In this document: in pieces, positions 8,062 to 15,212 of the stretch | Layout: every line of letters begins with the position of its first letter | Numbering within the stretch: position 1 is the first letter of the stretch | Assembly (NCBI GenBank): GCA_964461835.1 | Contig: CAYWVO010000042.1 | Span: forward strand, 1 to 29,000 | Direction of reading: 5' to 3' | DNA: 29,000 nucleotides | From: CAYWVO01 sp964461835 | Lineage (GTDB): Bacteria > Zixibacteria > MSB-5A5 > WJJR01 > JAJRUJ01 | The notes under the pieces: generated by a model | What the model was told of the DNA's origin: nothing | The model's database searches: none | The model's input: only the letters and a program-made list of their open reading frames with translations | Program-made: the position numbers and the translations under genes

Positions 8062-9441
8062 ATGGAACAATCGGCGATTGCAGTGTGGAAAGATTGTCTC
8101 GAAGCTATTGAAGGGCAACTTAATCATCAAAGTTTTTGTACCTGGCTTACACCCACCAAGGCGCTGGGCTGGGAGAATGGGTCACTGATGGTCGGCGTAC
8201 CCAATTCGTTTATTGCCGACCGGTTGAAAACTCACTACCGCAAGCAAATTGACGCCGTGCTGGCCGGTCTGACCAATCCACCCAAGACCGTGGCCTTCAA
8301 GGTCATATCCAATCTGGCACCGGAGCCAGAACCGGTCAATACCGCGATCGTGCCGGAACAGACCGCGATTCCACCGGATGCGGAACCAGCGCAACTGCTG
8401 CACTTGCCGGCGCTCAATCCACGGTATAAGTTCGACCATTTCGTGGTCGGTGACTCCAATGAGTTTTCACACGCTGCCGCGATGGCGGTGGCGGAATCAC
8501 CCGGCGAAACACGGTTCAATCCACTGTATATCTATGGTGGAGTTGGCCTCGGCAAAACACATTTAATCCAGGGAATTGGCCACTTTATCCGCGAAACGCA
8601 CCCCAACCTACGGGTGCTGTACGCGACCTCCGAGAAATTTACCAACGATTTTATCAGTTCCCTCTCTACCAGCACGACGGGTGATTTCACCAAGTTGTAC
8701 CGCTCGATCGATATTCTGCTGCTGGACGATATCCAATTTTTTACCGGCAAGGAGTCAACGCAGGTACAGTTTTTCCATACGTTTAACACCCTGCACCAAA
8801 ACGGGAAACAAATTGTCCTGACCTCCGATCGCCCGCCTAAGGATATCCAGGGCCTGGAGGAACGGCTCCTCTCCCGGTTTCAGTGGGGGTTGGTGACGGA
8901 CATTCAACCCCCGGATTTTGAAACCCGGATGGCGATTTTAAAGAAGAAGCTCGAGACCGAGGAGATGACGTTCCCGGACGACGTACTCTCCTACATTGCC
9001 TCGAACGTCCGTTCAAACATCCGTGAGCTGGAGGGATCACTGATTCGACTGCTGGCGTTTTCCTCGCTGCGAAAACAGCCGGTCGACCTCCCATTGGCCC
9101 AGAGTATCCTGAAAGATACGCTGTCGGCCAAAGAGCAGCCGGTGACCATCGAAGCGATTCTCACCCAAGTGTCACGGTCATTCAAGGTGCCGGAAGAACT
9201 GATTAAGTCGAAACGGAAAACCCAGGATGTGGCCCAGGCCCGGCAGGTAGCCATGTATCTGGCGCGGACACTCACCCAAATGAGCCTCAAGGCCATTGGT
9301 ACGTCCTTGGGAAATCGTGACCACTCAACCGTGATCCATTCGGTTAATCTGATCCGCGGATCGCTCCGGCAGAATCGGCAATTGAAGTCACAAATTGACA
9401 CAATTATCAACCTGTTGTACAGACCGGCGATGTCGGCGTAA
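8062..9441 (+). CDS. dnaA: Chromosomal replication initiator DnaA
   Basis: A 459-residue, full-length AAA+ initiator. Domain I is the first 70 residues (WKDCLEAIEGQLNHQSF, TWL). A short Pro/Ala-rich linker (about 85-115) follows. Domain III starts near YKFDHFVVG and carries Walker A GGVGLGKTH (159-167) and Walker B LLLDD (219-223), with SRFQWGL for the arginine region. Domain IV ends with the DnaA-box-binding helix GNRDHSTVIHS (from about 417). DnaA binds DnaA boxes, melts the origin and loads the helicase. Boxes lie upstream of the gene and in the spacer before dnaN. The ribosome site is weak (GGGGTATTAGCA before ATG), consistent with low expression. Confidence 0.98.
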   Translation: MEQSAIAVWKDCLEAIEGQLNHQSFCTWLTPTKALGWENGSLMVGVPNSFIADRLKTHYRKQIDAVLAGLTNPPKTVAFKVISNLAPEPEPVNTAIVPEQTAIPPDAEPAQLLHLPALNPRYKFDHFVVGDSNEFSHAAAMAVAESPGETRFNPLYIYGGVGLGKTHLIQGIGHFIRETHPNLRVLYATSEKFTNDFISSLSTSTTGDFTKLYRSIDILLLDDIQFFTGKESTQVQFFHTFNTLHQNGKQIVLTSDRPPKDIQGLEERLLSRFQWGLVTDIQPPDFETRMAILKKKLETEEMTFPDDVLSYIASNVRSNIRELEGSLIRLLAFSSLRKQPVDLPLAQSILKDTLSAKEQPVTIEAILTQVSRSFKVPEELIKSKRKTQDVAQARQVAMYLARTLTQMSLKAIGTSLGNRDHSTVIHSVNLIRGSLRQNRQLKSQIDTIINLLYRPAMSA

Positions 9442-9764
9442 TGGCCGGATTCGTCATGCATGCCCGGGCAAGTTCACTGTCGAAACGGTGTTAAGATCGA
9501 CGTGAAAATTTGTGCGATCTCGTGGAAATCTGCGGGCACTGTGAACAAAATGACCTTTTTCCACAGAAATCAGCGGTGCGTCTTGAAATCATCACCGCAC
9601 TAACCAGTAAAAAAACAAGGAGTTAGGTGACACCGGCGGATTACTCAACAAAACCCACAGTATTGTTATTTTTACTTGTTTTTAGAATTCAATATCAACA
9701 AGTTCACTACGTGGGGAAAACCAGAAAATAAAAAACCGGCTGATCCAGCGGAGGATGGATTCTC
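9442..9764. other. dnaA-dnaN spacer, candidate origin (oriC) segment
   Basis: A 323-bp gap. It holds two sites fitting TTNTNCACA: TTGTTCACA on the minus strand at 9540-9548 and TTTTCCACA on the plus strand at 9557-9565. About 40 bp further on is a strongly AT-rich tract (about 9601-9735, with runs such as TATTGTTATTTTTACTTG) that could serve as the unwinding element. Together with the boxes upstream of dnaA, this resembles the bipartite origins known from Bacillus. A small ORF also lies here (9627-9731). The dnaN ribosome site GGAGGA is at its end. Confidence 0.5.
9627..9731 (+). CDS. Possible 34-residue small hydrophobic protein
   Basis: Begins with GTG, 4 nt after AAGGAG (9617-9622), and runs 34 codons to a TAA 33 nt before the dnaN ATG. 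The peptide has a polar start (TPADYSTKP), a hydrophobic core TVLLFLLVF and a basic end (GKTRK). I do not recognise it. The AT-rich origin-like DNA could produce such an ORF by chance. The ribosome site is the main support. Confidence 0.25.
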   Translation: MTPADYSTKPTVLLFLLVFRIQYQQVHYVGKTRK

Positions 9765-10880
9765 ATGAAATTTACTGCGTCCCGGTTAGAGTTAAGTGAC
9801 CGGTTGCAGACGGTGCTGTCGGTGATCTCCGGCAAGACGACCCTGCCAATTCTCGCCAACGTCTTGGTCACCGCTGAGGATGAGACAATTTCACTGTCCG
9901 CAACGGATCTGGATGTTTCCATTCAGACGGGGGTGCCGGGCAAAGTTAGCAAATCCGGCCAGACGACGGTTCCGGCACGGACCTTCGCCGATATTATTCG
10001 GGAATTGCCCGGCGAGGAGATTTCCTGTTCCGAACAGAATAACCGGATTGAAATTCGGACTCCCAGCGGTCAGTACAAAATTTCCGGGATGGCACCCGAT
10101 GAATTTCCCCGTCTCCCCGAAATATCCGGTGCCGCCCAAGTGACAATCCCTGCACCCGAACTGGTCGAGATGATTAAACGGACCGTTTATGCGGTCTCGA
10201 CTGATGAATCCCGCCCGGCGCTCAACGGCCTGTTGTGGCAGGCCGATGACCAGGAAATGCATATGGTCGCCACGGACGGTCATCGCCTGGCCCGCTATTC
10301 TGTCGCGACCAACCGGCTGGCCGGAGCCGGGGAGGATTTGATTATCCCGGCCAAGACATTGAATTTGATCGCCAAGCTCGCAGCGGACCAAGAGGATGAT
10401 ATCTCGCTGTCGCTGGGGGAAAAGAACGTCATTTTCCACCTGAACAACGCGACCTTGAGCACGCGGTTGATCGAAGGCCCCTACCCGAATTACCGCCAGG
10501 TCATTCCTAAAGGAAACGACAAACTGCTCAAAGTCCAGACCGAGGAGTTGGCCGGAGCAGTCCGACGTGTCTCAATTCTTTCCAACTCATTGACCCGGCA
10601 AGTAAAATTTCAATTATCGAATGACGGGCTGGAGTTATCGGCGACCAACCAGGACGTTGGCGGGGAAGCCAAGGAGCGTGTTACCTGCCAGTACAACGGG
10701 GACGATCTGGAAATTGGCTACAATGCTACCTATGTGCTGGATATTTTGAAAAACATGAATGCTCAAGAAGTGGAAATTGCCTTGTCCAGTTCTATTTCCG
10801 CCGGAGTAGTCAAGGCTTGCGACGGCCCCAATAAAGACAATTATCTCTGTTTAATCATGCCGCTGCGGTTAGCGGAGTAA
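9765..10880 (+). CDS. dnaN: DNA polymerase III beta sliding clamp
   Basis: A 371-residue protein, the normal length for the bacterial beta clamp, which forms a dimeric ring tethering Pol III and other repair enzymes to DNA. Typical features are MKFTASRLELSDRLQTVLSV at the start, TTLPILANVL (25-34), the DESRPALNGLLW stretch in the middle domain, DGHRLARY, GPYPNYRQVIP, and the C-terminal LCLIMPLRL, which forms part of the client-binding pocket. A GGAGGA site lies upstream. It follows dnaA in the classic order, but recF and gyrB do not follow; instead a convergent methyltransferase gene comes next. Confidence 0.98.
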   Translation: MKFTASRLELSDRLQTVLSVISGKTTLPILANVLVTAEDETISLSATDLDVSIQTGVPGKVSKSGQTTVPARTFADIIRELPGEEISCSEQNNRIEIRTPSGQYKISGMAPDEFPRLPEISGAAQVTIPAPELVEMIKRTVYAVSTDESRPALNGLLWQADDQEMHMVATDGHRLARYSVATNRLAGAGEDLIIPAKTLNLIAKLAADQEDDISLSLGEKNVIFHLNNATLSTRLIEGPYPNYRQVIPKGNDKLLKVQTEELAGAVRRVSILSNSLTRQVKFQLSNDGLELSATNQDVGGEAKERVTCQYNGDDLEIGYNATYVLDILKNMNAQEVEIALSSSISAGVVKACDGPNKDNYLCLIMPLRLAE

Positions 10881-10932
10881 ATAGTATTTTGTTTTGATGA
10901 AGGACGGGGTTGAAACCCACCCTTGCATATCA

Positions 10933-11883
10933 TCATTCGTGCGTGATGCGTGACCCGTAGGTCTTGAGCCGCGGGTCGGATTTTTTATCGAAGCGGACCG
11001 GGTCCACGAAGCGATAGGGTAGTGTGTCCCGTCGTTCTATAAGATCGAGACCATCCCCGTCGCGCCGCATGATTTTTACGGACGTTGTATCCAGGAGGGA
11101 CGGCGCGCCGATTTTGTCGGTGATTAACGATTCGAATTCTGGGTTGATTTCATAGCCGATGGAATTGCGTCCGAGGTTGCGGGCGGCCAGGGATGTGGTC
11201 CCGCTGCCCAAGAACGGGTCGAGCACGGTTTCGCCAACGAAGGAAAACATTTTAATTAGTCGTCGCGGGAGTTCTTCGGGGAACATCGCCAGATGTTTTT
11301 TTTGTTTTTCGCCGCCAAACTGCCAATGACCGGCGAAATACTCGTTCCATTCGTCGATTGAGAGTTTGGACTGCTCTTTGACCTCGGCGCTGACTTTGGG
11401 CGCAGTCCCGGGTTTTTTAAACAGGAGAATGAACTCGTAGTCCAGTTTCAATATCCCGTTGCGCGGGTACGGGTACGATCCCATGATGGTGGCGCCGCCG
11501 GTGGTGTTGCAGGTGGTCACCTTGCGCCAGATGATCGCGCCCATATAATCAAAGCCGATGGTCTCACAGAAGCGGATAATTTCGGTGCGAATCGGCATGA
11601 TTTTATACCGGCCGTAGTACGCCGAGCGGGCGAACTGGTCGCCGATATTGACGCATAACCGGCAACCCGGATGCAGGACCCGGTAACATTCCTGCCAGAC
11701 TAAATTCAAATTATTGATATAATCCGCATAGGAATCATCGAAGCCGATCTGGCCTTCCACCCCGTAGTCTTTCAATTGCCAGTAGGGTGGTGAGGTGATG
11801 ATCACGTGAACCGCATGGTCATCGAGTTCCGGCATGGCGCGGGAATCGCCGAGGATGACGGTATGGGTGGTCTGCGGTTTCAT
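10933..11883 (-). CDS. Beta-class site-specific DNA methyltransferase (orphan)
   Basis: A 316-residue DNA methylase. The catalytic motif TSPPYW (residues 30-35) comes first and the SAM-binding motif I, DPFLGSGTTSLAA, near residue 220, giving the permuted order of the beta class. The SPPY form is common in N4-cytosine enzymes but also occurs in N6-adenine ones, so the target base is open. KDYGVEGQIGFDDSYADYI, ECYRVLHPG and IWRKV are family-typical. The target-recognition part lies between the two motifs. No restriction endonuclease is adjacent, so it looks solitary. It is convergent with dnaN, and copy 2 of the 130-bp repeat lies 90 bp upstream of its start. No clear ribosome site precedes the ATG. 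Confidence 0.88.
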   Translation of the reverse strand: MKPQTTHTVILGDSRAMPELDDHAVHVIITSPPYWQLKDYGVEGQIGFDDSYADYINNLNLVWQECYRVLHPGCRLCVNIGDQFARSAYYGRYKIMPIRTEIIRFCETIGFDYMGAIIWRKVTTCNTTGGATIMGSYPYPRNGILKLDYEFILLFKKPGTAPKVSAEVKEQSKLSIDEWNEYFAGHWQFGGEKQKKHLAMFPEELPRRLIKMFSFVGETVLDPFLGSGTTSLAARNLGRNSIGYEINPEFESLITDKIGAPSLLDTTSVKIMRRDGDGLDLIERRDTLPYRFVDPVRFDKKSDPRLKTYGSRITHE

Positions 11884-12378
11884 AGTGTCTGCAAAGTGCG
11901 ATTTACGGCTGCATTGCGCAAGGGGGAAGGTCCCATGCGGTCGATTTCTTACTGCGGGCGAGCGCCTTTGGGGGGTGTGTGGCCCTGATCTGAGGGACAG
12001 CGAACAGCGACCCCGGAGATCAGGGTTTCTAGGAGCGATGGGATTTGGCGACCAGGATCAACGCTCCTAGAAACCCTGGGCAAAGCCCAGGGCCACACCA
12101 GCCCGCAGCCCACCAAGACTCCGCTACCAGCAAGTGACCTGCTTTGTTGTAGCCCGCCAAAAGTGACAAATCCGTCAGGATTTGGAATGGCTGGTGGGTC
12201 GGTAAGTTCTCGCAGGAATGTTTTCTTTTGTGGGCGGCAGACCTCCCGGTCTGCCCCGGCGATGGTTTTTATTGCGCCGCAAGGGCAATTGGATTCCCGA
12301 CTACTCGGGAAAAACCTGAACGCGTAATGCAGTTAATTCCATAAGATGGGCTGACCACGTCGGCCAAGAAGACAAAAA
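11884..12378. other. Non-coding region with repeat copy 2 and hairpins
   Basis: No gene is supported. It contains the 130-bp repeat (11974-12103). Simple hairpins follow: AAATCC-GTCA-GGATTT (12169-12184), GGCAGACC-TCCC-GGTCTGCC (12236-12255) and TTCCCGA-CTAC-TCGGGAA (12294-12311). None has the T-run expected of a terminator on the relevant strand. Confidence 0.5.
11974..12103 (-). repeat. 130-bp cloverleaf-like dispersed repeat, copy 2 (inverted)
   Basis: The reverse complement of this stretch matches 114-243. Within the 118-bp core (11979-12096) one base differs, in the tip of the first hairpin. The similarity extends a few bases beyond the core on both sides (GGCTGG at one end, ACACC at the other). 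The near-identity of two unselected intergenic sequences 11.7 kb apart implies recent duplication or gene conversion. Confidence 0.9.
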
Positions 12379-12452
12379 TAGCGGTGCAGGGATTCGAACC
12401 CCGGACACGCGGATTATGATTCCGCTGCTCTAACCAACTGAGCTACACCGCC
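12379..12452 (-). tRNA. tRNA-Met (CAU), probably elongator
   Basis: A 74-nt cloverleaf on the minus strand: acceptor GGCGGTG/CACCGCT (with a terminal G-U pair), D arm GCTC...GAGC, anticodon stem GCGGA/TCCGC with loop ATCATAA (anticodon CAT), and T loop TTCGAAT. CCA is not encoded; the sequence continues ATTTTTG, so the T-run may help terminate transcription. The initiator hallmark (C1 mismatched with A72) is absent, and the overall sequence resembles elongator tRNA-Met. A tRNA-Ile2 whose CAU is modified by TilS is the alternative. Confidence 0.93.
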
Positions 12453-12465
12453 ATGCAAACCCCCG

Positions 12466-12493
12466 AATATATACGTTTTTTCCGGTCTGTCAA
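12466..12493 (-). promoter_or_regulatory. Promoter for tRNA-Met
   Basis: On the minus strand, TTGACA (12493-12488) and TATATT (12471-12466) are separated by 16 nt. The predicted start is only a few bases before the tRNA 5' end. The -35 hexamer overlaps the stop region of the SprT-like gene. Confidence 0.75.
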
Positions 12494-13044
12494 CGGCCTC
12501 GCCGGGCAAGTTTTCGGGTCTTCGGTCCCTGCCGCAGCACCAGCTTAAAGCGGGGATCGTACCCCGAGCCGGAACATTTCCCACAGGACATATCGGCGCG
12601 TTTTTGCCGGCGGTACACCTCGCCGCAGTTGGGGCAAATGTAGGTGTATTTGCTGCGGGGATGGACCCCGGGATAATCCTTACAATAAATCGAAATCCCC
12701 AGCCGTGCCGCCGCCGCTTTGAACGCCGCATTATGGGACGGGTAGACCAAATGCAGCATTTCGTGCAATAGGGTGGCGGGTAGGTCCTCCGGGTAATGCG
12801 CATGGTAATGCCGGGAGAGGCGGATTTCTCGCTGTTCCGGATAACAGCAGCCGGCAATCCGCATCCGAGTCGACCAGCGGATTTTCGCGGTCGGCAGCGT
12901 GTCGGCGAAATAGTCCCGGTTGTGCTGGTGAAACATGCTGAGCAGCTCGGCCTCGGATGGTAACCGTGACGGATCCGGGGCGAACAAATCGCCTTGCAAT
13001 TTCAGGAACTCGGGATTGGTCAACTGTCGCCGGTGTCGGGCCAT
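12490..13044 (-). CDS. SprT-like zinc metalloprotease domain protein
   Basis: About 184 residues. The zinc-binding catalytic motif HEMLH is at 94-98, followed by a further His in YPSHNAAF, and a C-terminal zinc ribbon CPNC (137-140)...CGKC (154-157). This is the architecture of the SprT/Spartan N-domain family. Eukaryotic Spartan cleaves DNA-protein crosslinks; bacterial relatives are mostly uncharacterised. I chose the ATG at 13044 (MARHRRQL), because the longer frame to 13152 adds an unconserved stretch overlapping the fmdB-like gene. It lies just downstream of that gene and upstream of the tRNA, all on the minus strand. Confidence 0.8.
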   Translation of the reverse strand: MARHRRQLTNPEFLKLQGDLFAPDPSRLPSEAELLSMFHQHNRDYFADTLPTAKIRWSTRMRIAGCCYPEQREIRLSRHYHAHYPEDLPATLLHEMLHLVYPSHNAAFKAAAARLGISIYCKDYPGVHPRSKYTYICPNCGEVYRRQKRADMSCGKCSGSGYDPRFKLVLRQGPKTRKLARRGR

Positions 13045-13136
13045 GGCTCCCGGAAGTACATTTGTTGGTGGTTGAGGATACACCGTCTTCGTACGGTCAC
13101 CTGCGGGCGCAACTCCCGGTTGCGCTAGCGGGTCCC

Positions 13137-13340
13137 TCACTGGAACCCGCAACTGGGCGGCGCGGGTGCCGCCTCACCGGATCCCGATCCCCCCGTCATA
13201 CCGGAAAAACTGGAAATTTTCTTGTGTACATCGCCCGATCCGCATTTCGGACAATTCACTGACGCCTCGGCAGACCGGCTCAAGATGAGTTCCTCAAACT
13301 CGTTGCCACAATCTCCGCAGCGATATTCAAACATCGGCAT
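13137..13340 (-). CDS. FmdB-family zinc ribbon protein
   Basis: A 67-residue protein starting MPMFEYRCGDCGNEFEEL, with CGDC and CPKC pairs that bind one zinc, and a Gly/Ser/Pro-rich tail. This is the FmdB putative regulatory zinc-ribbon family (named after an amide-induced gene), whose molecular role is largely unknown. A GAGGT ribosome site lies about 8 nt before the ATG. It precedes the SprT-like gene. Confidence 0.88.
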   Translation of the reverse strand: MPMFEYRCGDCGNEFEELILSRSAEASVNCPKCGSGDVHKKISSFSGMTGGSGSGEAAPAPPSCGFQ

Positions 13341-13438
13341 CGTACATACCTCGTCGGTTAATCATCTCCGGCACCATGGAACATACGCTGCAGACCGTAC
13401 CGTGGATAGGATTTTTTGCCGGACAGGACGGCAGAACG

Positions 13439-14719
13439 TTAGTGGTCGTCATTCTCCGGGACATACTCGATTCGCACTTCCTCGATCCGTTGGCCGTCCA
13501 GTTGGGTCACGGTGAACTTAAACGGGTCACGGCAGAGTTCTTTCCCCTCCGTGGGGACGCCGCCGACAATATCATAAATTAACCCCGCAACCGTCTCAAA
13601 CTCCTCGGAATCCGGCTTCAGGTCATAGTGTTCGTAGATTTCGTCTAACGGCACCTGCCCGGAAACCAGGATCCCCCCGGTAGGCAGGGCAATAATCGCC
13701 GGTTTCTCGAAATCGTGTTCATCCTCGATTTCACCGACAATCTCCTCGATAATATCCTCCAGCGAGACCAGTCCGGCAGTGCCGCCGTATTCGTCCACCA
13801 CGATCGCGAGGTGCACCCGCGTGCGCCGAAACGTCTCGAGGAGTTTATCAATTTTCTGGGTTTCCGGCACGTTCAGCGGCTCACGGTAGTAATTCTGCAG
13901 AATGAATGATTCTTCGGTTACCGAACTGTCACAGAAAATATCCTTCACGTGAACGATCCCCACAATCGTGTCCAAATCATCCTGATACACCGGTAACCGG
14001 GAGTGTCCCTCCCGAGAAACAATTTCCCGCAATTCGGCCAGAGTCGTGGTGGGAGGGATGGCTACAATGTTAAAACGGGGAATCATGACCTCGCGCACTT
14101 CGGTCGTATCCAGCCGGAAAATTTGCTGGATCATCTGGCGTTCGTCGTCTTCGATGATTGGCTCGTCGGTACCGATGCCGCCGGCCAGGGTTTCGATCGC
14201 TCGTTCAACAATCTCCTCGCGTTTTTCCTCCTCGCGGCGGTCATCGGCGAACCGGGCACGGGCGCTGCCCGCAAAACGACGAAACGGACGGCAGACCTGG
14301 TACAACAGTTGAATCAACCACAACCAGGAGAGTGCCTGTGCTTGCCGGGCAGTGGATTCCCCCCGGGGCTCCTGAATCTCAACAACATACAGATATCCCA
14401 CCCAGAATAACGCCGGCAGTACGAACGCCGCCCACGGCCACACCCAGTCACCGACAAAGCGTAATTGTGCCCCAGCGTAAATCGCCAGACCGGTGCCGAC
14501 CCCCAGCATGCCGGATTTGAGCACGGTGGCGGTCAGCATTAAATCGTGGGGTTGTTGGGAGATTAACTCCAGAAACTGCCGTTGCTTACCGGATAGTGAT
14601 TCATTGGCATGGAGAATTTCGCTCGCACTGGAAAACAATTCTTGGCTGTAAAGCCCCGCCATGCGCGAAAAGCCAATCATGATCAGGAGGATCGCGATAA
14701 TAATCACGAAATCAATCAT
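13439..14719 (-). CDS. CNNM/CBS-pair membrane protein (HlyC/CorC family)
   Basis: About 426 residues in the family of CorC, YhdP and YrkA. The N-terminal 180 residues hold the CNNM transmembrane domain (helices starting MIDFVIIIAILLIMI). Two CBS domains follow (around VREVMIPRFNIVAIPP and IVHVKDIF...VDEYGGTAGLVSLEDIIEEIVGEI). The C-terminal CorC_HlyC domain (EVRIEYVPEND at the end) closes the protein. Members are linked to Mg2+/Co2+ transport or efflux. The ATG at 14719 lies within the last codons of ybeY (CATGATTGA), so translation is probably coupled. The genes phoH, pgpH, ybeY and corC occur together in many bacteria. Confidence 0.92.
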   Translation of the reverse strand: MIDFVIIIAILLIMIGFSRMAGLYSQELFSSASEILHANESLSGKQRQFLELISQQPHDLMLTATVLKSGMLGVGTGLAIYAGAQLRFVGDWVWPWAAFVLPALFWVGYLYVVEIQEPRGESTARQAQALSWLWLIQLLYQVCRPFRRFAGSARARFADDRREEEKREEIVERAIETLAGGIGTDEPIIEDDERQMIQQIFRLDTTEVREVMIPRFNIVAIPPTTTLAELREIVSREGHSRLPVYQDDLDTIVGIVHVKDIFCDSSVTEESFILQNYYREPLNVPETQKIDKLLETFRRTRVHLAIVVDEYGGTAGLVSLEDIIEEIVGEIEDEHDFEKPAIIALPTGGILVSGQVPLDEIYEHYDLKPDSEEFETVAGLIYDIVGGVPTEGKELCRDPFKFTVTQLDGQRIEEVRIEYVPENDDH

Positions 14720-15212
14720 GGCGTCGACGCACACTCCTTCGCGGTTTTCGAATCGGCGGTTCCTCCCACGGAGACACCGTGAATCCAGCCAAGGTCATTA
14801 ATTCCTGCTCGCGAGCCGCCATCCCGGCGGCGTCCTTGTCCCGCTCGTGATCGTAGCCGAAAAGATGTAACATTCCGTGGGTTATGCGCAACGCAAGTTC
14901 GTCCTGTAACCGCCGGCAGGAGCGGCGGGTGGTCTTACCGAGATAATCGAGGTTCACGTACACCTCACCCCAGAAACCGGTCTCATCCGGTGCTCCTGGT
15001 TCGCCGAATGGAAACGACAGCACGTCGGTCGTGGTCTTTCTCCCCCGGAATTGGCGATTCAGCGAGAGAATATGCTGGCTCGTTGTCAGGATCAACGCCA
15101 TCGAACCTTTTTTGCCTTCGCGGCGGAAGATTAGCCGCATCAGACGACGTAACGGTTCGTAAGCGGGGCGGATCGACCGGTGTCGGTTGCTGATACTTAC
15201 CGTGTACGTCAC
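14712..15212 (-). CDS. ybeY: Endoribonuclease YbeY / rRNA maturation factor
   Basis: A 166-residue metal-dependent RNase involved in 16S rRNA 3'-end maturation and 70S quality control. The H-x3-H-x5-H zinc motif is intact: H112, H116 and H122 in THGMLHLFGYDH. The upstream family block TTDVLSFPFGEP is present. It starts with GTG overlapping the pgpH stop (GTGA) and ends overlapping the start of the CNNM/CBS gene, so three genes are chained by overlaps. The basic C-terminus (IRKPRRSVRRRHD) is an extension of about 15 residues. Confidence 0.95.
   Translation of the reverse strand: MTYTVSISNRHRSIRPAYEPLRRLMRLIFRREGKKGSMALILTTSQHILSLNRQFRGRKTTTDVLSFPFGEPGAPDETGFWGEVYVNLDYLGKTTRRSCRRLQDELALRITHGMLHLFGYDHERDKDAAGMAAREQELMTLAGFTVSPWEEPPIRKPRRSVRRRHD

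Noticed and set aside
12236..12255. GGCAGACC/GGTCTGCC hairpin as part of the 130-bp repeat family
   Set aside because: It shares only GGCAGAC with stretches near 281 and 7714 and has no longer similarity.
12294..12311. TTCCCGA-CTAC-TCGGGAA hairpin as terminator of the tRNA
   Set aside because: On the minus strand the T-run follows the hairpin's wrong side, and the tRNA is already followed by its own T-run.
12414..12857. 147-residue minus-strand ORF overlapping the tRNA
   Set aside because: Runs through the tRNA gene and overlaps the SprT-like gene in another frame.
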